Assembly: GCA_964434345.1 (NCBI GenBank)
Contig: CAYSUY010000002.1
Coordinates: 9,120 to 73,119, forward strand
Reading direction: 5' to 3'
Source: CAIOSQ01 sp964434345
GTDB taxonomy: Bacteria > Pseudomonadota > Alphaproteobacteria > CACIAM-22H2
Length of the DNA stretch: 64,000 bases
The notes under the pieces were generated by a model. That model ran no database searches. It had not been told where the DNA came from and worked only from the letters and a program-made list of their open reading frames with translations. Positions 27,546-36,044 of the stretch are shown here, one piece after another. The position numbers were made by a program, and so were the translations under genes. The stretch's first letter is position 1; every line of letters starts with the position of its first letter.

Positions 27546-27561
27546 ATGACCCAGCGTTCAT
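27546..27561. promoter_or_regulatory. Putative operator D (TGAAC-type element)
   Basis: ATGACCCAGCGTTCAT; on the minus strand it reads ATGAACGCTGGGTCAT. It matches the elements at 32305, 32348 and 39567 in spacing and outer half-sites. A further ATGAAC at 27539-27544 makes an 11-base-spaced inverted repeat with the GTTCAT at 27556-27561. It lies between the divergent E1 alpha gene (50 bases upstream of its GTG) and the Cys-rich gene at 27615, inside the most AT-rich stretch of this neighbourhood. The regulator is inferred to be the TetR at 35332. Confidence 0.4.
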
Positions 27562-27614
27562 ATTTTTCATATGCTCGTGCGATGGACGCGCGTCGCGCGC
27601 AAGGAGTCTCGCCG

Positions 27615-28373
27615 ATGCTCAAACTCGCCGAACTGGCCATGCTTGGCCGTCCCGTCCGCCAGGACGACTGGGACGAGTTGGGTATCGCGACACCGGAGCG
27701 GATCATCGAAGCCATCGACGGCGGTCGCCTGGACGAGGCCAAGGCTCTGGCGCGCTACATGATCGACGAGGGCAAGGCGCTCCACGATCTCATGTGCGAC
27801 TGGGTCTGGGATCTCCTGACCCGGATCGCCGAACGCTTCGGCGAGGAGGCGATGTACGAGTGTCTGCGGGACAGCCAGTCCGGCTGGATGCTCCGCCGTA
27901 CCTGGAAGGGATTCCTGAAGATGCCGGTGGCGCAGCGCGTCCAGATCACGGCCGAGATCATGCGTAGCCATCGCTGCGGACCCGACCAGGATGGCGGCAT
28001 CGACGTGATCGAGGAACCCGACCGCTTCACGATCCGCATGGATCCCTGCGGCAGCGGTGGCCGCATGCGACGTGGCGACCCGGTCGATGGAACGCCGTCG
28101 CGCCTGGGACCGCCTTACCGGTTCGGGTCCACCCGCGCGGCCCATGACTGGAGCTGGGGCCAGAGCGGTGTCCCCTATTACTGCCTGCACTGCGCGGTGA
28201 ACGAAGTGCTGCCGATGGAGTGGGGCGGACACCCGCTCTGGGTCACGGGCTACGACCGCGATCCGGCCAAGCCTTGCCACTGGCATTTCTACAAGACCGC
28301 GGAGGCGATCCCGGAGGACGCGTATACGCGCCTCGGCCGCCGCAAGCCGCCGCCCGGAGAAGGCCTCTATTGA
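27615..28373 (+). CDS. Unrecognised Cys/His-rich protein
   Basis: A 252-residue soluble protein I cannot name. The ATG at 27615 is preceded by AAGGAG with 8-base spacing; the frame is open from 27546, but earlier starts lack a ribosome site and the 27546 ATG lies inside operator D. The N-terminal half (1-115) looks all-helical. The second half carries conserved-looking Cys/His positions: C121, MDPCGSGGR (C145), YYCLHCAVNE (C190, C193), and CHWHFYK (C221), which could bind a metal. It is convergent with hyuB (17-base gap) and divergent from the E1 operon. A role as an accessory or metal-bearing subunit of the HyuAB enzyme is conceivable but unproven. Confidence 0.75.
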   Translation: MLKLAELAMLGRPVRQDDWDELGIATPERIIEAIDGGRLDEAKALARYMIDEGKALHDLMCDWVWDLLTRIAERFGEEAMYECLRDSQSGWMLRRTWKGFLKMPVAQRVQITAEIMRSHRCGPDQDGGIDVIEEPDRFTIRMDPCGSGGRMRRGDPVDGTPSRLGPPYRFGSTRAAHDWSWGQSGVPYYCLHCAVNEVLPMEWGGHPLWVTGYDRDPAKPCHWHFYKTAEAIPEDAYTRLGRRKPPPGEGLY

Positions 28374-28389
28374 GCGCCGTTGTCGTCCT

Positions 28390-30120
28390 TCAGGCGGCAC
28401 GCATCGATCGACGCAGTGCCGACGTCGCCTCTACATCGATCGCAAGCGGCGATCCGGCGACGACAACGCCGTAATCGCGGCGCGCCCCCTCGACCGACAC
28501 GAAGCGCGCATGCACGTCGCGCAGGACGGCCTCGGGATCACGCTCGAGCGGATCGCCGTATCCGCCTGCTCCCGCGGTCTGCCAACTCACGACATCGTTT
28601 TCCGCGAGCCGGTAATTGCCCTTCGAATGGACCTCGCGACCGCCTTGCGTCGGCGACACGATCAGCGTTCGTCCAAGCGCACCTGGGCGCCCACCGGCGA
28701 GCCCATAGGGCTGGAACCGGTGACGATCGCCGAGATTGTAGAAGTTTCCGTCCGGAGCCAGCATGCGCATGTCCTTGCGCATGCCAGATCCGCCGCGCCA
28801 TTTCCCGGCACCCGCGCTGTCGGGGATCAGTTCGACCCGCTCGACAAGGATCGGACATTTCATCTCCTGCATCTCCGCCGGCATGTTGGTGCCGTTCCAG
28901 GGCGAAGCGAGCGCCTCGGCCCCGTCCGCTCCATGGCGCGCCCCGACGCCGCCGATGATCGTCTCCCAGACGATCGAGATCCGTCCGGTCTGCGCATCCT
29001 GGAACCCGATATTCGGGTTGAAGAAATGGGAATTGGCGGCGATCACCTTGTCCGGGGCCGCCTGCGCGAGCGCGCCCATGATCACTTCGTAGATCCTGTG
29101 CGACACGGTCGCGCGCCCGCCGCAAGGCGCGGGACGACGCGGATTGAAGAAGCAGCCCTCCGGCGCGATGGTCCGGATCATGCGCATCGTTCCGGCGTTC
29201 TGCGGCAGCAGCGGCAAGGTCACGCTCTTCACCGCCGCGAGGGCATAGGCGTTCGTGTACGACAGGTACGAGTTCAATCCCGCCTCGCGCTGAGGGCCAC
29301 TGCCTGTCCAGTCGACGGTCACGCCGTCTTCGCCGATCGTCACCGCGACCCTTGCCAGGACCGGCGCTGTCCCGGGTCCGACATCGTCGAGTTGGTCCTC
29401 GAAGCGATACGTGCCGGGCTTGAGCCGGCCGATCGCCTCGCGCATCTGCGCCTCGCTCCGGTCGATCAGGTCGCGCATCGCCTGGCGAAGGACCGGTATC
29501 CCGTAGGTCCGCGCGAGGGCCTGCATGCGCGCTCCGCCCGCCTGGTTCGCGATGTACTGCGCGCGCATGTCGCCGATCACCTCGGGCATGCGCACATTCG
29601 CCTCGATGATGCGGAATATCTCTTCGTTCGGTTCGCCTGCGCGATAAAGCATCGTCGGCAGGAACCGAATGCCCTCCTGATAATTGTCGAGGATCCCGTC
29701 GACCACCTGCGAGCCCGCGCCCGAACCGCCGATGTCGATCTGGTGCGCGATGTTCACCGCGAAGCCGATCAGCGTGTCGTCGAGGAAAACCGGACACACC
29801 ATGTACATGTCCGGCAGATGTCCGCTGCCGATGCCCGGATCGTTCGAGATCATCGCGTCGCCCGGGCGCAGCGTGTGCGCGGGATAATAGGCGAGCATCT
29901 TCCCGACCGTGTAGGCCATCGAGCCGAGATGGCCGGGGCTGTAATCCCCCTGGCTGACCATGTGCCCGTCGGCGTCGAACATCCCGGTGGAGAAGTCGGT
30001 CCCCTCGCGCACGGCGCTCGAATACGCGGTGCGCTGCAGCGTGGCCCCCATCTCCGCGGAGGCGGATACGAGACCGCCCCAGATGACCGAGAACGTGATC
30101 GGATCGACGTGTGTGCTCAT
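28390..30120 (-). CDS. hyuB: Hydantoinase B / ATP-dependent carboxylase alpha-type subunit
   Basis: HyuB-family subunit, 576 residues, normal for hydantoinase/caprolactamase partners and shorter than acetone carboxylase subunits as I recall them. It begins VDPITFSVIWGGLVSASAEM and has the family stretches GTDFSTGMFDADG, MISNDPGIGSGHLPDMYM and HQIDIGGSG with clustered His/Asp residues likely to bind metal, plus PAEMQEMKCPILVERVEL. With HyuA it performs an ATP-driven step such as cyclic amide opening or ketone carboxylation. HyuA ends 15 bases upstream. Confidence 0.88.
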   Translation of the reverse strand: MSTHVDPITFSVIWGGLVSASAEMGATLQRTAYSSAVREGTDFSTGMFDADGHMVSQGDYSPGHLGSMAYTVGKMLAYYPAHTLRPGDAMISNDPGIGSGHLPDMYMVCPVFLDDTLIGFAVNIAHQIDIGGSGAGSQVVDGILDNYQEGIRFLPTMLYRAGEPNEEIFRIIEANVRMPEVIGDMRAQYIANQAGGARMQALARTYGIPVLRQAMRDLIDRSEAQMREAIGRLKPGTYRFEDQLDDVGPGTAPVLARVAVTIGEDGVTVDWTGSGPQREAGLNSYLSYTNAYALAAVKSVTLPLLPQNAGTMRMIRTIAPEGCFFNPRRPAPCGGRATVSHRIYEVIMGALAQAAPDKVIAANSHFFNPNIGFQDAQTGRISIVWETIIGGVGARHGADGAEALASPWNGTNMPAEMQEMKCPILVERVELIPDSAGAGKWRGGSGMRKDMRMLAPDGNFYNLGDRHRFQPYGLAGGRPGALGRTLIVSPTQGGREVHSKGNYRLAENDVVSWQTAGAGGYGDPLERDPEAVLRDVHARFVSVEGARRDYGVVVAGSPLAIDVEATSALRRSMRAA

Positions 30121-30135
30121 CGTTGCGTCTCCGCC

Positions 30136-32223
30136 TCAACCGCCGAAATCGACGACGAGATTGCCCTTCGCATCGACCTGGGCCGCCGCTCCGGGCGGCA
30201 GGACGATGGTCGATTCCCGCTCTTCCACGATCGCCGGCCCGGTGAAGCGGGCGCCGGCCGGGAGGAGATAGCGGTCATAGACGTCGCAGGGTTCGGCGCG
30301 GCGACGATCCCGGAAATACGCCGGACGTCGTCCCTTGAGCGCGACACCGGCACCGATACCGGCGCCGTCCATCGGCAGATCCGGGTGTGTGAGGCGTGGC
30401 GTCCGGATCGACGCCGCCATCCGCCACAGCACCCCCTCGATGGGCGCCTTCGGGTCGAAGGCCCGCTCGCCATAGGTCGCCGCATAGGTCCGCAGGAATG
30501 CCTGGCGGATCGTTTCGGCATCCTCCGCACGATAGGGTCCGGCGGGAAGTTCGACGGTCAATTCATATCCCTGTCCGACGAAGCGCATGTCGCAACTGGC
30601 GACCAGGCGACGCTCGCCATCCAGGCCGCACGCATCGAGCTCGCGCCCGGTGTCCGCCGCGAGCCCGGCAAGGAGCTGGTTGATCTGCGGCAGGTTCTCG
30701 GGCTCGAGGGCGAGGATGCTCGTGCGCGCGACGTCGAAGGCGGGATCGGCCATCAGCAGCCCGATCGCGGTCTCGACGCCGGCGCCCTTCGGAAACACGA
30801 CGCGGCCGCAGCCGAGTTGCCGCGCCAGTTCGGCGCCGTGAAGCGGCCCGGCGCCACCGAACGGGATCAGCGCGAAATGCCGTGGATCCCTGCCCTTGCC
30901 GATCGAGACCGCGCGCGCGGCCTGCGCCATCTGGGTGGTCACGACCTCGTAGATGCCCCAGGCGGCTTCCTCGAGCGTCATGCCCAGTGGCGCCGCGACA
31001 CGCTCCATGATGCCGGCACGCGCCGCGTCGACGTCGAGCGCCATCGCGCCACCGAGAAAATAGGCGGGGTTGAGATAGCCGAGGACGAGATTGGCATCTG
31101 TCACCGTCGGCTCGCGACCGCCGAGCGCGTAGCAGATCGGACCAGGCGAGGAACCCGCGCTGATCGGCCCGACCTTGATGCCGCCCATCTCCGCGCGCGC
31201 GATCGAGCCGCCGCCAGCGCCGATCTCGACGAGATCGATCGCCGGGATGTTCATCGGGATGCCGCTGTTCGGCTTCAGGTTGATCATGTCGACTTCGAAG
31301 GTCTCGGTCATGCCTGGACGACCGTTCTCGATGAGGCAGACCTTCGCCGTCGTGCCGCCCATGTCGAAGGAGATCAGGTTGGACGTTCCCGCGGCCTCCG
31401 CGTAACGCGCCGCGGTCAGAACCCCAGCCGCGGGGCCGGACTCGATGATCCGGATCGGATGTCGGCGGACATAGTCGCCGGAGGCGATGCCGCCATTGGA
31501 CTGCATGATGTAGAGCGAGCGCGTGCGGCCCATCTCCGCGAGACCATCCTCGATGCGGCCGATATAGGCGCTGACCACCGGCATCACATAGGCGTTGAGC
31601 ACGGTCGTGCTCGCACGCTCGTACTCGCGGTAGACAGGCGAGACCTCCGACGAGATCGACACCAGGACCTCGGGGGCGACCTCGCGCACGATGTCGCGCG
31701 CGCGCTGCTCATGCGCCGGGTTGGCGTAGCTGTGCAGGAAGCAGATCCCGAGCCCCGCCGCACCGGAGGCGCGAATCGCCAGCGCCGCCGCGCGCACTGC
31801 GTCTTCGTCGAGCGGACGGCGGACGCTCCCGTCCCACATCAGACGCTCGGGCACCTCGAAGCACAATTCCCTCGGCACGATCGGCCGCGGCTTTCCGATG
31901 CTGTTGTCATACAGTTCGAACCGGCGCTGGCGGCCGATCAGCAGCACATCGCGAAACCCCTCGGTCGTGAGCAGCGCGGTCGGCAAACCCTTGCGCTGGA
32001 TAACCGTATTGGTCGCGATGGTGGTGGCGTGGACCGCGTGGACCAAGTCGCGCGCGTCGAATCCGCCCTCGGCGAGCAGGGTCCGCAGTCCCGAGAGCAC
32101 CGCGCGGGCCGGATCGTCGGCACTCGTCAGTACCTTTCCCAGCCGCAACGCCCCGGTCCGGTCGTCCATCAGCGCGAAATCGGTGAATGTGCCGCCGACG
32201 TCGATACCAACTGTCAAAGCCAT
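30136..32223 (-). CDS. hyuA: Hydantoinase A / ATP-dependent carboxylase beta-type subunit
   Basis: HyuA-family ATPase subunit, 695 residues. The N-terminal phosphate-binding loop GIDVGGTFTDFALMDD (6-21) marks the ASKHA-like fold. SPVYREYERASTTVLNAYV, MQSNGGIAS, FDMGGTTAKVCLIENG and GGAGPLHGAELARQL are family signatures of the HyuA domains. HyuA/HyuB pairs cover 5-oxoprolinase, N-methylhydantoinase, caprolactamase and acetone or acetophenone carboxylase; the sequence does not tell which. It is the first gene of hyuAB, with operator B 82 bases upstream of the ATG, divergent from the TRAP genes. Confidence 0.9.
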   Translation of the reverse strand: MALTVGIDVGGTFTDFALMDDRTGALRLGKVLTSADDPARAVLSGLRTLLAEGGFDARDLVHAVHATTIATNTVIQRKGLPTALLTTEGFRDVLLIGRQRRFELYDNSIGKPRPIVPRELCFEVPERLMWDGSVRRPLDEDAVRAAALAIRASGAAGLGICFLHSYANPAHEQRARDIVREVAPEVLVSISSEVSPVYREYERASTTVLNAYVMPVVSAYIGRIEDGLAEMGRTRSLYIMQSNGGIASGDYVRRHPIRIIESGPAAGVLTAARYAEAAGTSNLISFDMGGTTAKVCLIENGRPGMTETFEVDMINLKPNSGIPMNIPAIDLVEIGAGGGSIARAEMGGIKVGPISAGSSPGPICYALGGREPTVTDANLVLGYLNPAYFLGGAMALDVDAARAGIMERVAAPLGMTLEEAAWGIYEVVTTQMAQAARAVSIGKGRDPRHFALIPFGGAGPLHGAELARQLGCGRVVFPKGAGVETAIGLLMADPAFDVARTSILALEPENLPQINQLLAGLAADTGRELDACGLDGERRLVASCDMRFVGQGYELTVELPAGPYRAEDAETIRQAFLRTYAATYGERAFDPKAPIEGVLWRMAASIRTPRLTHPDLPMDGAGIGAGVALKGRRPAYFRDRRRAEPCDVYDRYLLPAGARFTGPAIVEERESTIVLPPGAAAQVDAKGNLVVDFGG

Positions 32224-32304
32224 GGCCGCTCCCTCGCACCGCCCGCAACGCCGAATGCGCTACAAGACTGGCAGAGCACGTTGCCCATCGCAAGAACATG
32301 ACGA

Positions 32305-32320
32305 ATGGTTCACGGTTCAT
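32305..32320. promoter_or_regulatory. Putative operator B
   Basis: ATGGTTCACGGTTCAT; on the minus strand ATGAACCGTGAACCAT, matching 13 of 16 positions with the element at 39567 read on its minus strand (ATGAACCGCGATTCAT). It contains two TGAACC half-sites in tandem. It lies in the 200-base gap between hyuA and the TRAP operon, with its near edge 82 bases from the hyuA ATG, the same offset as operator A has from the CoA-transferase ATG. Confidence 0.45.
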
Positions 32321-32347
32321 ATTCTTGCACCGCCGAACCTATGATGA

Positions 32348-32363
32348 TTGACTCACGATTCAC
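32348..32363. promoter_or_regulatory. Putative operator C
   Basis: TTGACTCACGATTCAC; on the minus strand GTGAATCGTGAGTCAA, sharing TGAATCG and TCA with operator A. It contains an imperfect palindrome TGACTCACGATTCA. It begins 43 bases from operator B (about four helical turns) and lies upstream of the TRAP small subunit. It overlaps a -35-like TTGACT (32349-32354), though no good -10 follows at the right distance. Confidence 0.4.
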
Positions 32364-32423
32364 AACGCAGCCACACTCGCGCCGGTTCCCGCGTCTGCCC
32401 GACAGGAGAGCGACAGACACCCC

Positions 32424-32912
32424 ATGGACCTCGGACCGACGCCTGAGCGCCCCGACAATCCGATCGGCCGCGCCTTCTACTATCTCGCCGCGCTCTCGAT
32501 GATCGCGCTCGCGGCGGTCATCCTCTACATCATCGTGGCACGGTATTTCTTCAACGCGCCGCCCCTCTGGGGCGAGGACGTGCCGCGGGTCGTCTTCATC
32601 TGGGGCGTGTTCCTTGCGGCGCCCCTTGCGATCGCGATGAACCTCAACCTGCGTGTCACGCTGCTCCTGGATCGGGTTCCCGACCGGCCGCGCCGCTACG
32701 CCGAGGCGATCATGCACCTCCTCGTTCTTGTGATGCTCGCGGTGGTCTTCTGGCACAGCCTGCCCCTTGTCGAACTCGGCTTCACCGGCCGCATGTTGAC
32801 CACGGGCTGGAGCAACGCGGTCCTGCGCATGCCGATCGCCGTCGGCGCGGCGCTGATGTTCGTGGCGCAGCTGGTCCAGCTGCGGAAGTCCCTCAAAGGC
32901 ATCAGGTACTGA
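32424..32912 (+). CDS. TRAP transporter small membrane subunit (DctQ type)
   Basis: A 162-residue inner-membrane protein with four predicted helices, as in the DctQ family. Recognisable features are the helix 2 motif RYFFNAPPLWGEDVPRVVFI and helix 3 flanked by charged loops (DRVPDRPRRYAEAIMH). It contacts the large subunit encoded 7 bases downstream. TRAP importers use a sodium or proton gradient to take up organic acids and related solutes. Operators B and C precede it. Confidence 0.88.
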   Translation: MDLGPTPERPDNPIGRAFYYLAALSMIALAAVILYIIVARYFFNAPPLWGEDVPRVVFIWGVFLAAPLAIAMNLNLRVTLLLDRVPDRPRRYAEAIMHLLVLVMLAVVFWHSLPLVELGFTGRMLTTGWSNAVLRMPIAVGAALMFVAQLVQLRKSLKGIRY

Positions 32913-32919
32913 CCGCGCC

Positions 32920-34215
32920 ATGCTCCTGCTCACGCTCATCTGTCTGCTCGTCCTCTTCATCTTCCTCGGCATGGAGATCGCCTGGGCCATCGCGGTGGCC
33001 TGCCTCGCCTACATGGTCCTTTCGGACCTCATGGGGCAGGACATCCCCTACGCGCTCCTGCCGCAGCAGATGCTCGACGGCGTCGACACGTTCTCGCTGA
33101 TCGCGATCCCGCTCTTCATCTTCGCCGGCGAGTTGATGTCGGCCACGGGCGTCACCGAGCGGCTCGTGCGCTTCGCCCTCGCCTTCATGGGGCACATACG
33201 CGGCGGCCTCGCGAATGTCGCCGTCACGACGAATTTCATCCTCTCCGGCGTGTCCGGATCGGCGATCGCCGATGCCGCCGCCACGGGCACGGTCACGATC
33301 CCCGAGATGAAGAAGCGCGGCTATCCAACCGACTATGCCTGCGCGGTGGTCGCCGCCTCGTCGACCGTCGGACCGATCATCCCACCATCGATCTCGTTCG
33401 TGCTGATCGCGTCGATCGCCAACATCTCGGTCGGGCAGCTGTTCCTCGCCGGCGTCCTGCCTGGCTTCCTCATGACGGCGTCGATGCTCCTGCTCACCTA
33501 CGTCATCGCGCGGATCAAGGGCTTCCCCGTCGAGCCGCGCGCCGGATGGGGGGAGCGCCTCGACGCCGTGGCGCGTGCCGCGCTGCCGCTCATGGCGCCT
33601 CTGCTGATCATGCGCAGCATCACCTCCGGCATCGCGACGCCGACCGAAGCGGCGGCCGTGCTCGTGCTCTACGTCCTCGGGCTCGGCCTGTTCGTCTACC
33701 GGACGATGTCGCTGCGCATCGTGATCGACGCCGCCGCGAACGCCATGCTCGTCTCGTCGATCATCCTGCTGACGGTCGGCGCCGCGCAGATGTTCTCGTG
33801 GCTCGCGGTCTACGAGCAATTCGGCGAATTGCTCACCCAGACCATGCTCGCCATCTCCCGCGACGTGAACGTCCTGCTCCTCGTCTTCAACGTGCTCCTG
33901 CTGCTTCTCGGCACGTTCATGGAACCGCTTCCGGTGATGCTCGTGCTGGTGCCGATCGCGTTCCCGATGTTCGCGAGCATGGGCGTGAACGAGATCCATC
34001 TCGCCGTCGTGATGGTGATCAACCTCATTCTGGGACTGCTGACGCCCCCCGTCGGCCTGATCCTGAACGTCGTCGCGGTGATCGGACGGACGGACGTATC
34101 CAGCGTCTTCAGGGAGAGCATCCCCTACCTGGCCGTCCTGACCGTCGTCCTCATGATCGTGACCTACGTTCCGGCGGTCTCTCTCTGGTTGCCGCGCCTG
34201 CTCATGCCCACATGA
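32920..34215 (+). CDS. TRAP transporter large membrane subunit (DctM type)
   Basis: Transport subunit of 431 residues, about 12 helices, the usual DctM length. Family signatures include GVSGSAIADAAATGTVTIPEMKKRGY (residues roughly 110-135; known family motif), AASSTVGPIIPPSI and the C-terminal LLTPPVGLILNVVAVIGRT. It follows dctQ by 7 bases and precedes the binding protein by 64. The solute is likely a carboxylate or amide-type compound used by the neighbouring hyuAB/beta-oxidation genes, by context only. Confidence 0.9.
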   Translation: MLLLTLICLLVLFIFLGMEIAWAIAVACLAYMVLSDLMGQDIPYALLPQQMLDGVDTFSLIAIPLFIFAGELMSATGVTERLVRFALAFMGHIRGGLANVAVTTNFILSGVSGSAIADAAATGTVTIPEMKKRGYPTDYACAVVAASSTVGPIIPPSISFVLIASIANISVGQLFLAGVLPGFLMTASMLLLTYVIARIKGFPVEPRAGWGERLDAVARAALPLMAPLLIMRSITSGIATPTEAAAVLVLYVLGLGLFVYRTMSLRIVIDAAANAMLVSSIILLTVGAAQMFSWLAVYEQFGELLTQTMLAISRDVNVLLLVFNVLLLLLGTFMEPLPVMLVLVPIAFPMFASMGVNEIHLAVVMVINLILGLLTPPVGLILNVVAVIGRTDVSSVFRESIPYLAVLTVVLMIVTYVPAVSLWLPRLLMPT

Positions 34216-34279
34216 GCGCGGGACGCGCCGACGCACTCACGCAGAAAACACCAACCGGACACCCAAGGAGGAATCCGAC

Positions 34280-35263
34280 ATGAACGCCAAGACGACCCGT
34301 CGCCGCTTCGCCGGCATGATGGCCGGAGCGGTCGCCGCGCCGGCCATCATCGGTCACGCGAATGCCCAGGCGCTGACCATCCGCTTCGCCAATTCCAGCG
34401 GCGAGGCGGCCCTTTCTAACCAGTTCGCCGCGCGTTTCCTGAGGATGCTCGAGGAACGGACGCAAGGACAGATCAAGGGTCAGCTGATCCTGAACGCCGG
34501 CAGCGAACAGTCGATCCTGGAGAGCATCTCGGTCGGGACGATGGACATCGCGAACACCGGCTACAGCGGCATGCGCGAGCTCGACGTGTTCTATGTTCCG
34601 TTCCTGCTGCGCGATCTCGATCACACGCTGCGTGTGTCCAGGTCGCCGCTGATGGAGAAGGCCCGCATGGCCGCCCAGCAGCGCTACAAGTGCCGCCTCG
34701 TCGGCCTCGGCAGCTCGGGCTCGTTCAACGTCGGAACCAAGGAGAAGATCGGCTCCTGGAAGGACCTGGCGGGACTCAAGATCCGCGTGCCCCCGTTCGA
34801 GGCCTATACCGAGGCCGCCAAGGCGCTCTCCATCGCGGCGACGCCCGTGCCCTTCAACGAGGTCTATCTCGCCCTTCAGCAGAACCTCGTGGCCGGCATG
34901 ATCACCCTGGTCAACGTCATGCTCGCGAGCAAGTTCAACGAGGTCTGCAAGCATGTCGTGACCAACGATTTCGGCGTCGGCACCGAGAAGTTCTGGTGCT
35001 CCGAGCGCGCCTGGAACCGCATGACGCCGCAGCAGCGCGACATCTTCGTCGGGCTGTTCAACGAAATCGTCGGCGAGCATTATTTCGGCGCCGCGAAGCG
35101 CCAGGCCAGCGAAGACTTCAAGATCTGGGAACAGCGCAATGGCGCCGGGACGACCCTGACGCTGGACAGCGCCGAGCTGTCCCGGGTCATGCAGCCGGTC
35201 GGCGAGCGCCTCGCGAACGAGGTGTTCGGCCCCGGTTCGTACCAGGCGATCCAGGCGACCTGA
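34280..35263 (+). CDS. TRAP transporter solute-binding protein (DctP type)
   Basis: Periplasmic receptor of 327 residues. The N-terminus KTTRRRFAGMMAG with a hydrophobic stretch ending GHANAQA is a likely Tat signal. The ligand-binding Arg motif is in LAGLKIRVPPFEAYTEAAKAL, followed by TPVPFNEVYLALQQNLVAGM. AAGGAGGAA lies at ideal distance before the ATG at 34280, suggesting strong translation. A hairpin 18 bases after the stop probably insulates it from the TetR gene. Confidence 0.9.
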   Translation: MNAKTTRRRFAGMMAGAVAAPAIIGHANAQALTIRFANSSGEAALSNQFAARFLRMLEERTQGQIKGQLILNAGSEQSILESISVGTMDIANTGYSGMRELDVFYVPFLLRDLDHTLRVSRSPLMEKARMAAQQRYKCRLVGLGSSGSFNVGTKEKIGSWKDLAGLKIRVPPFEAYTEAAKALSIAATPVPFNEVYLALQQNLVAGMITLVNVMLASKFNEVCKHVVTNDFGVGTEKFWCSERAWNRMTPQQRDIFVGLFNEIVGEHYFGAAKRQASEDFKIWEQRNGAGTTLTLDSAELSRVMQPVGERLANEVFGPGSYQAIQAT

Positions 35264-35280
35264 TCGCCGCATCCGTCGCC

Positions 35281-35306
35281 GTCCCGCTCCGCTTTCGGAG
35301 CGGGAC
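35281..35306 (+). terminator. Hairpin terminator or attenuator after the TRAP operon
   Basis: GTCCCGCTCCG (35281-35291) and CGGAGCGGGAC (35296-35306) form a perfect 11-bp stem with a CTTT loop, directly after the DctP stop and before the TetR start. No U-tract follows, so termination may be incomplete or Rho-assisted. A second weaker inverted repeat, GTGCTC (35308-35313) and GAGCAC (35322-35327), covers the TetR ribosome site and may limit its translation. Confidence 0.5.
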
Positions 35307-35331
35307 GGTGCTCGGAACAGGGAGCACGTGC

Positions 35332-36030
35332 GTGGCCAGACCACGAAAGAAGACGAAATCCGCCGATGCGCGCGGCGTGACACCGGCACCAGCCACCGCG
35401 AGGCGTCGCAAGCCGACCGTATCGCGCGCCGAGAAATCCGAGGCGATCCGCCGCGCACTGCTCGAGGCCGCGGGCGCCGTGGTCGGCCGCTACGGTTATG
35501 CGGGTGCGTCGATCGCGCGGATCACGATGGCGGCGAATGTCGCCCAGGGCACGTTCTACAACTACTTCGACTCCCGCGACGCGCTCTTCGCCCATCTGCT
35601 GCCGGAGATCGGGCAGCTCATGATCGACGAGATCGGCGCGAAAGTCCGCCAGCACACGCGCCTCGCAGATCGCGAAGAGGCGCGCATCCGCGGCTATCTG
35701 GAATTCCTGCGCACCCATCCCGGCTTCTACCGCGTGCTGCGCGAGGCCGAGACCTTCGCGCCCGAAGCGCATCGCAAGCACATGGCCAACATGGTCGCCG
35801 GGTATACCCGTGCGCTGCGGGCAGAGCGCGAGCGGGCCGGTGCCGCACCGCTGCCCGACCAGCAGATCGAGAAGATCGTCTACATGTTGCTCGGCGCGCG
35901 CGACTACCTCGCGATGCAGTATCAGGGGCCCGGGAACGCACCCACGGCTGCCGACGACGAGACCGTGGCGACCTATATGCGCGCCCTCCGCGGCGGCCTC
36001 TTCGACGACATTCCCGACGACGTGGCGTGA
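35332..36030 (+). CDS. TetR-family transcriptional regulator
   Basis: A 232-residue regulator. After a basic N-terminal tail (RKKTKSADARG...ARRRKPTVSRA) comes the TetR helix-turn-helix: ALLEAAGAVVGRYGYAGASI, then ITMAANVAQGTFYNYFDSRD. The C-terminal part is a ligand-binding/dimer domain, possibly acyl-CoA responsive by context. The GTG at 35332 has AGGGAG 7 bases upstream and is preferred over internal ATGs. It is the only transcription factor between 17819 and 39605, making it the natural candidate to bind the four TGAA(C/T)CG elements. It converges on an acyl-CoA dehydrogenase. Confidence 0.85.
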   Translation: MARPRKKTKSADARGVTPAPATARRRKPTVSRAEKSEAIRRALLEAAGAVVGRYGYAGASIARITMAANVAQGTFYNYFDSRDALFAHLLPEIGQLMIDEIGAKVRQHTRLADREEARIRGYLEFLRTHPGFYRVLREAETFAPEAHRKHMANMVAGYTRALRAERERAGAAPLPDQQIEKIVYMLLGARDYLAMQYQGPGNAPTAADDETVATYMRALRGGLFDDIPDDVA

Positions 36031-36044
36031 CGGCGCAGCCGTCA
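36028..36044. terminator. Bidirectional hairpin between convergent genes
   Basis: TGACGGC (36028-36034), loop GCA, GCCGTCA (36038-36044): a perfect 7-bp stem containing both stop codons of the convergent tetR and acyl-CoA dehydrogenase genes. There is no U-tract. Confidence 0.4.

Noticed and set aside
28510..32301. A continuous 1263-residue open frame on the plus strand across hyuB and hyuA.
   Set aside because: It is the mirror frame of two well-recognised genes, with Arg/His/Asp-rich low-complexity composition and no domains.
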